From contig FP929003.1 in the NCBI GenBank assembly GCA_000196815.1, positions 2,999,501 to 3,063,500 of the forward strand: a stretch of DNA of 64,000 bases, read 5' to 3'. Of the stretch, positions 59,968 through 64,000 are shown one piece after another. The notes below the pieces were generated by a model, which saw only the letters and a list, made by a program, of their open reading frames with translations, was not told the DNA's origin and made no database searches. The position numbers and the translations under genes were made by a program. Position 1 is the stretch's first letter. Every line of letters begins with the position of its first letter. Source of the DNA: Nitrospira defluvii. Lineage in GTDB: Bacteria > Nitrospirota > Nitrospiria > Nitrospirales > Nitrospiraceae.

Positions 59968-61191
59968 TTAATAGGCAAAGAACCCTCGTCCCGCGAGCTG
60001 TCCGGTGAAGCCGGCGTCGACCATTCGGCGCAACATCGGCGCCGGCCAGAAGCGTAGGCCCAGCGTATCTCGCAACGCTTCCAATTCATGCAACACATGG
60101 TCGATCCCGAGCTGGTCGGCAACATGCAGCGGTCCTCCCTTCTCGTTGGGAAATCCGGTTCCCGCCACCATCGCCAGATCGATATCTCGCGCCGACGCGA
60201 CGCCCTCCTGGTACGCAATCACCGCCTCATTCACCATGGCAAGGAGAGGGCGTAATCTGGTCCATTCCATCCCGGTCTGCCCGCCACTCTGCCGCACTTG
60301 CTGCAGCAGAGAATCGAGGGCCTGATCGCCGCTCCGTTCCTCGCCTCCCGAATACTCGTAGAAGCCCCGCCCCGATTTGATTCCCCATCGCCCCGCCTTG
60401 ACCAAGGCTTCGAGAAGCGGCGCCGGCGCCATCCGTGGTCCGTAGGATCGGTGGAGAATGCGCGCGACTTCGAGCGCAATATCCAGCCCGACGGTATCCA
60501 GCAGCGTGAATGGGCCGACCGGCATGCCGAATGCCACCATGTCCTGATCGATCTCCTTGATGGACACATCGCCGTCTTGGAAGCACCACACGGCTTCATT
60601 CAGATAGGGAGAGAGCAGACGATTGACGAGGAAACCTGCGCATTCCTTCACGATCACCGGCGTCTTGCGAAGGCTTTCGGCAAAACCGACGACATCATCG
60701 ACAGTCTGGGGATCCGTGGCCAGGCCGGGGATGACCTCCACCAGCGGCATCGCATAGGCAGGATTGAAAAAATGAAGTCCGAGCACCTTCCCGGGCCTCG
60801 TGGTTGAAGCCCCGATGGCTGAGATGGACAGCGCGGAGGTGTTGCTGGCCAGGATGGCGCTTCGCGCACAGACCCGGTCCAGTTCGCGGAACAGGCGCTG
60901 TTTCAGCGTGACCTCTTCTGAGACCGCCTCGATGACCAGATCGACATCATTAAGCGCCTCGAGGTTGGGCGAGGCCGTCACCAGCAACATTTTCTCTTCC
61001 AGCTGCTCAGGCGTCATCTTGCTTTTGTCCACGCGGGCTTGATAGATCGCCCGCACGGATTCGACGCCTCGCCTGGCCAGTGATTCCTGGATATCTGCCA
61101 GCAGCACCGGCACGCCGGCAAAACTCACCACTTCAGCAATCTGCGCGCCCATGGTCCCGGCACCCACCACACCGACTTTATAGATGTACAT
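59968..61191 (-). CDS. 3-hydroxyacyl-CoA dehydrogenase
   Basis: NAD-dependent enzyme of 407 aa that oxidises 3-hydroxyacyl-CoA to 3-ketoacyl-CoA. ATG 61191 (MYIYKVGVVGAGTMG) starts directly at the Rossmann fold; the longer frame is not family-like. The NAD loop is GVVGAGTMGAQIAE, the catalytic His and Glu region is HFFNPAYAMPLVEVIPG, followed by the C-terminal 3HCDH domain (about 190-290) and a second copy (about 310-407) ending AGRGFFAY. Two C-terminal domains but no hydratase domain makes it a PaaH/FadB2-like stand-alone enzyme. Confidence 0.93.
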   Translation of the reverse strand: MYIYKVGVVGAGTMGAQIAEVVSFAGVPVLLADIQESLARRGVESVRAIYQARVDKSKMTPEQLEEKMLLVTASPNLEALNDVDLVIEAVSEEVTLKQRLFRELDRVCARSAILASNTSALSISAIGASTTRPGKVLGLHFFNPAYAMPLVEVIPGLATDPQTVDDVVGFAESLRKTPVIVKECAGFLVNRLLSPYLNEAVWCFQDGDVSIKEIDQDMVAFGMPVGPFTLLDTVGLDIALEVARILHRSYGPRMAPAPLLEALVKAGRWGIKSGRGFYEYSGGEERSGDQALDSLLQQVRQSGGQTGMEWTRLRPLLAMVNEAVIAYQEGVASARDIDLAMVAGTGFPNEKGGPLHVADQLGIDHVLHELEALRDTLGLRFWPAPMLRRMVDAGFTGQLAGRGFFAY

Positions 61192-61222
61192 GGGACGACT
61201 CCTGTCGTTCGACACGCACCGG

Positions 61223-62413
61223 TCACATGCGTTCCAACACCATCGCAGCACCCTGCCCGCCGCCGACGCACAAGGCCACTGCGCCGAGTGCCGCGCCACG
61301 CCGCTGCATCTCGTACAGGATCGTGATGACCAGCCGGGCACCCGTCATGCCGACCGGATGGCCCAGCGCAATCGCGCCGCCGTTCACATTGACGCGCTCC
61401 CGCTTCAATCCCAACACACGTTCCACCGCGAGATACTGCACGGCAAAGGCCTCGTTCACTTCGATGAGTTCCAGATCAGTGAGGGTGACACCGGCGCGCT
61501 TGAGTGCCAACGGGAGCGCTTCGGCGGGACCGATCCCCATACGTGTCGGCTCCACGCCGATGAAGGCATACCCTCTGATGCGGCCCAGCGGGCGGCACCC
61601 CAACTCACGCGCACGCGCGGAAGACATGACGATCGCCGCAGCGGCGCCATCGTTGAGGGGGCAACTGTTCCCCGCCGTGACGCTCCCCAGTTCTTTGAAC
61701 AGCGGCGGATAGAGCGCGAGTTGCTGTTCCGTCAACCCGACATTCGGCCCCTCGTCTTGCGAGACGACCACCGGTGCGACATCACGTCCGGCCACCGACT
61801 TCGGCACCATCAGAGGCAGAATCTCATCCTTGAGCCGGCCCTCCCGGATGGCTTTGAACGCCCGGCGGTGGCTCTCCACCGCATATCGATCCTGCTCCTC
61901 ACGACCGATGCCAAACTCCTCAGCCAGGTTCTCGGCCGTCCGGCCCATCAATTGGCCACAAAACGCATCGGTCAATCCTTCCCAGATGCTGTCGATCAAT
62001 TCGGTGTTGCGGAGCCGTTTTCCCCAGCGCATGTCCCGTGAGACAAACGGGGCGCGGCTCATGCTCTCCACTCCCCCCACGACTTGTGCGTCTGCATCCT
62101 CACTTTGAATGTTCTGGTAGGCATTGACGAACGGCTGGAGACCGGAGGAGCAGTTTCGCTGCACCGAATAGGCCGGGGTACGCACAGGCAGTCCGGCCAT
62201 GAGCGCGATCGCACGCGCGACGTTGTACGCATCACTCGTGTGACCAACGGAGCCCACGATCACTTCGTCGATGAGCCGGGGATCCACCTTGGCACGCGAG
62301 ACGGCTTCACGCACGACCAATTCCCCCATCTTGTGAGGCGGAAGGTCCTTCAGGGCACCGCCGAAGTTGCCGATGGGAGTGCGTACGCCGGCGACGATGA
62401 CGACCTCTCTCAT
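61223..62413 (-). CDS. Acetyl-CoA acyltransferase (thiolase)
   Basis: Thiolase of 396 aa that cleaves 3-ketoacyl-CoA with CoA, or condenses acetyl-CoA in reverse. The acyl-accepting Cys88 is in QRNCSSGLQ, the catalytic His in NGGAIALGHPVGMTGAR and the second Cys in ALCVGGGQGAAMV near the C-terminus. All family motifs are intact. It is 18 bases after the acyl-CoA ligase gene and 31 bases before the hydroxyacyl-CoA dehydrogenase gene. Confidence 0.95.
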   Translation of the reverse strand: MREVVIVAGVRTPIGNFGGALKDLPPHKMGELVVREAVSRAKVDPRLIDEVIVGSVGHTSDAYNVARAIALMAGLPVRTPAYSVQRNCSSGLQPFVNAYQNIQSEDADAQVVGGVESMSRAPFVSRDMRWGKRLRNTELIDSIWEGLTDAFCGQLMGRTAENLAEEFGIGREEQDRYAVESHRRAFKAIREGRLKDEILPLMVPKSVAGRDVAPVVVSQDEGPNVGLTEQQLALYPPLFKELGSVTAGNSCPLNDGAAAAIVMSSARARELGCRPLGRIRGYAFIGVEPTRMGIGPAEALPLALKRAGVTLTDLELIEVNEAFAVQYLAVERVLGLKRERVNVNGGAIALGHPVGMTGARLVITILYEMQRRGAALGAVALCVGGGQGAAMVLERM

Positions 62414-62431
62414 GGTGCCCTCCTCGCAGCC

Positions 62432-64000
62432 TCACATCGCCTTGCGCGACGCCTGCATACCGGCCGGGACCGTATCCGCCTCATCGCGCAAGGCGCGTCG
62501 CAACACCTTCCCGATAATGGTGCGTGGCAATTCAGTGCGAAATTCGATAGCCACCGGGACCTTGAATCGTGCCAGCGACCGGCGGCAGTGCTCGATCAAC
62601 TCTCTCTCGGTGACAGCACATCCCTCCTTCTGCACGACAAACGCCTTGACCGCTTCTCCATAATGGTGGTCGGGAGCCCCCACCACCACCGCCTCACGCA
62701 CGGCGGGATGCTGATACAGGATTTCTTCAACCTCCCGCGGATAGACGGTCTCCCCCCATGGCTTGATGACATCTTTCTTGCGATCCAGAAAAAAGAAAAA
62801 GCCACATTCATCCCGCCTCACAATATCTCCGGTGTAGAGCCAGCCGTCGCGCAACACCGCTTGCGTGTCCTCGGTTTTCCTCCAATAGCCCTGCATCACC
62901 TGCGGCCCGCGGACGATCAGTTCCCCCGCTTCTCCCGTAGGGATGTCCCGGAGGCCCGTTTCTTCATCCACAATCCGCGCGTCCGTATCGGGAAACGGCA
63001 ACCCCATCGAGCCTTGCGGATGAACCCCGTGAATCGGGTTGCAATGGGTGGTGGGACCCGCCTCGGTCAACCCGTATCCTTCTGAAATCCTGACCCCGCT
63101 CAGCCGCTCGAATCGTTCCTGCACCTCGCTCAGCAACGGGCTGGCTCCGCAAAGGCACACCCGTATCGAATGTAAGTCGTACTGTCCGACTTTCGGACAA
63201 TCTGTGATCATGGCAAACATGACCGGCACGCCCGACACAATGGTGACCCGGTGCTGATGAATCAGCTTCACCGCCTCCTCCGCATGGAATCTCGGGAGCA
63301 AGACGATCTGAGAACCGGTCGCGACGGCGAGATTCTGGCAGGTACTCAGCCCATAACAATGGAAAAACGGCACCGCGCCCAGGAAGACTTCCTTCCCCTC
63401 CTGAAAATCCGAACACCAGAGGCGCCCCTGCATCGCATTGACCACCACGTTACGATGCGAGAGCATGACACCCTTGGGGGTGCCGGTCGTGCCGCCGGTA
63501 TATTGAATCTGGGCCAGCGCGTCCGGCTCCATCGATGGTAGAAGCGGGGAATCATCTTCGGTGTGGGGGGATGCCGCGTCGAGCAATGCAAGAAAGTCAT
63601 AGACCGGGGGAGTTTTTTCGACCGCCACCCAGCGCTTTGCCAGCCGGGCCTTAAGCGGATAGAGCAGTCGCTTCACGGGCGGAAGAAAATCTCCGAGGCT
63701 GGTGATGATGATCCGTTCAGGCAGGCCCGTCTGCTCGCGGACGGCATGAACGCGGGGATAAAACAGATCCAGCGCAACGATAATCTCGCTGCCGGCGTCG
63801 GCCAACTGACTGTGAATTTCACGTTCGACGTAAAGAGGATTCATGGGCGCGACAATCGCTCCGGCCTTCAATACGCCGTAATAGGCGATGACCGCCTGTG
63901 GAATATTCGGCAGCATGAGAGCGACCCGATCGCCCCTCTTCACGCCGAGCCGCAGCAACCCACGTGCAAAACGCGTGGTCAGATCGTTCAGTTCACGGAA
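62432..64000 (-). CDS. fadD: Long-chain fatty-acid--CoA ligase (5' truncated by window edge)
   Basis: Acyl-adenylating ligase that activates fatty acids to acyl-CoA. The frame is open to base 64000, where it still reads family sequence (FRELNDLTTRFARGLL), so the N-terminal ~50 residues lie outside. The ATP/AMP motif is YTGGTTGTPKGVMLSHRN, the second motif is EGYGLTEAGPTTH, and the C-terminal catalytic Lys is in RTIIGKVLRR. It opens the beta-oxidation operon seen here. The symbol follows general family usage; substrate chain length is not fixed. Confidence 0.94.
   Translation of the reverse strand, partial: FRELNDLTTRFARGLLRLGVKRGDRVALMLPNIPQAVIAYYGVLKAGAIVAPMNPLYVEREIHSQLADAGSEIIVALDLFYPRVHAVREQTGLPERIIITSLGDFLPPVKRLLYPLKARLAKRWVAVEKTPPVYDFLALLDAASPHTEDDSPLLPSMEPDALAQIQYTGGTTGTPKGVMLSHRNVVVNAMQGRLWCSDFQEGKEVFLGAVPFFHCYGLSTCQNLAVATGSQIVLLPRFHAEEAVKLIHQHRVTIVSGVPVMFAMITDCPKVGQYDLHSIRVCLCGASPLLSEVQERFERLSGVRISEGYGLTEAGPTTHCNPIHGVHPQGSMGLPFPDTDARIVDEETGLRDIPTGEAGELIVRGPQVMQGYWRKTEDTQAVLRDGWLYTGDIVRRDECGFFFFLDRKKDVIKPWGETVYPREVEEILYQHPAVREAVVVGAPDHHYGEAVKAFVVQKEGCAVTERELIEHCRRSLARFKVPVAIEFRTELPRTIIGKVLRRALRDEADTVPAGMQASRKAM

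Noticed and set aside
62084-63085. Plus-strand open frame of 333 codons across thiolase and ligase genes
   Set aside because: Spans the antisense of two clear genes and their junction; His/Arg-rich artefact.
1-64000. tRNA, rRNA, CRISPR arrays, insertion sequences, integrases or prophage
   Set aside because: I scanned for tRNA-like cloverleafs, repeat-spacer patterns, terminal inverted repeats and transposase/integrase motifs by eye and found none; a tRNA missed by eye is possible.

Overview
The window is a chromosomal stretch of about 60% GC that most resembles Nitrospira (phylum Nitrospirota). The evidence is a Gram-negative envelope (FtsEX-EnvC, an FhaC/ShlB-type outer-membrane transporter) together with a complete bacterial 20S proteasome and Pup-ligase cluster (ARC, Dop, PrcB, PrcA, PafA), a Cld-superfamily haem protein, a DUF4321 protein, and several two-component proteins. 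I infer the genus from this gene set. No rRNA, tRNA, CRISPR array, transposase or integrase is visible, so most of the window is core chromosome.

Layout. 1-4540 (+): lon (cut by the window edge), thiL, a DUF2062 membrane protein and an HD phosphohydrolase. 4762-10385 (+): a membrane PAS histidine kinase, an Rcp1-type receiver and a REC-PAS-GAF-kinase-REC hybrid. 10457-17791 (-): ARC-dop-prcB-prcA-pafA followed by an M23 peptidase. 17946-19696 (-): thiS-thiG-thiE. 19825 (+): a stand-alone PolX-type HhH protein. 20291-24418 (-): ftsE-ftsX-envC-ctpA. 24521-29154 (-): ffh-rpsP-rimM-trmD-rplS-rnhB-yraN. 29580-34573: DUF4321, uvrB, cinA-thpR and a secreted protein of unknown function. 34719-38740: a Cld-like protein and several conserved unknowns, then a SlyD-like isomerase. 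38933-45964 (-): a YcbK-like peptidase, an NtrC-type regulator, a degenerate receiver, a NarL-type regulator and a 1051-residue PAS kinase. 46229-47565 (-): a Nudix hydrolase and an SDR.

The most unusual part is 47833-54392. On the minus strand an operon encodes an outer-membrane TpsB transporter, a small exported TPS-domain protein and an exported TPR-CHAT caspase-like protease. Facing it is an exported Lon-domain protein whose catalytic Ser and Lys are both replaced. I propose the three-gene operon is a secretion system with a built-in protease. Beyond it, 54833-64000 (-) is a fatty-acid degradation operon (fadD, thiolase, hydroxyacyl-CoA dehydrogenase, enoyl-CoA hydratase, patatin, acyl-CoA dehydrogenase) ending in an HTH regulator.

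Other points worth checking: no Pup/UBact gene is visible beside the proteasome genes; the Cld-like protein lacks both the catalytic Arg of chlorite dismutase and the Gln of HemQ; ThiS ends with two residues beyond its glycines; two genes have -10 elements so close to the start codon that their mRNAs may be leaderless; and a palindrome covers the ribosome binding site of the first PAS kinase.
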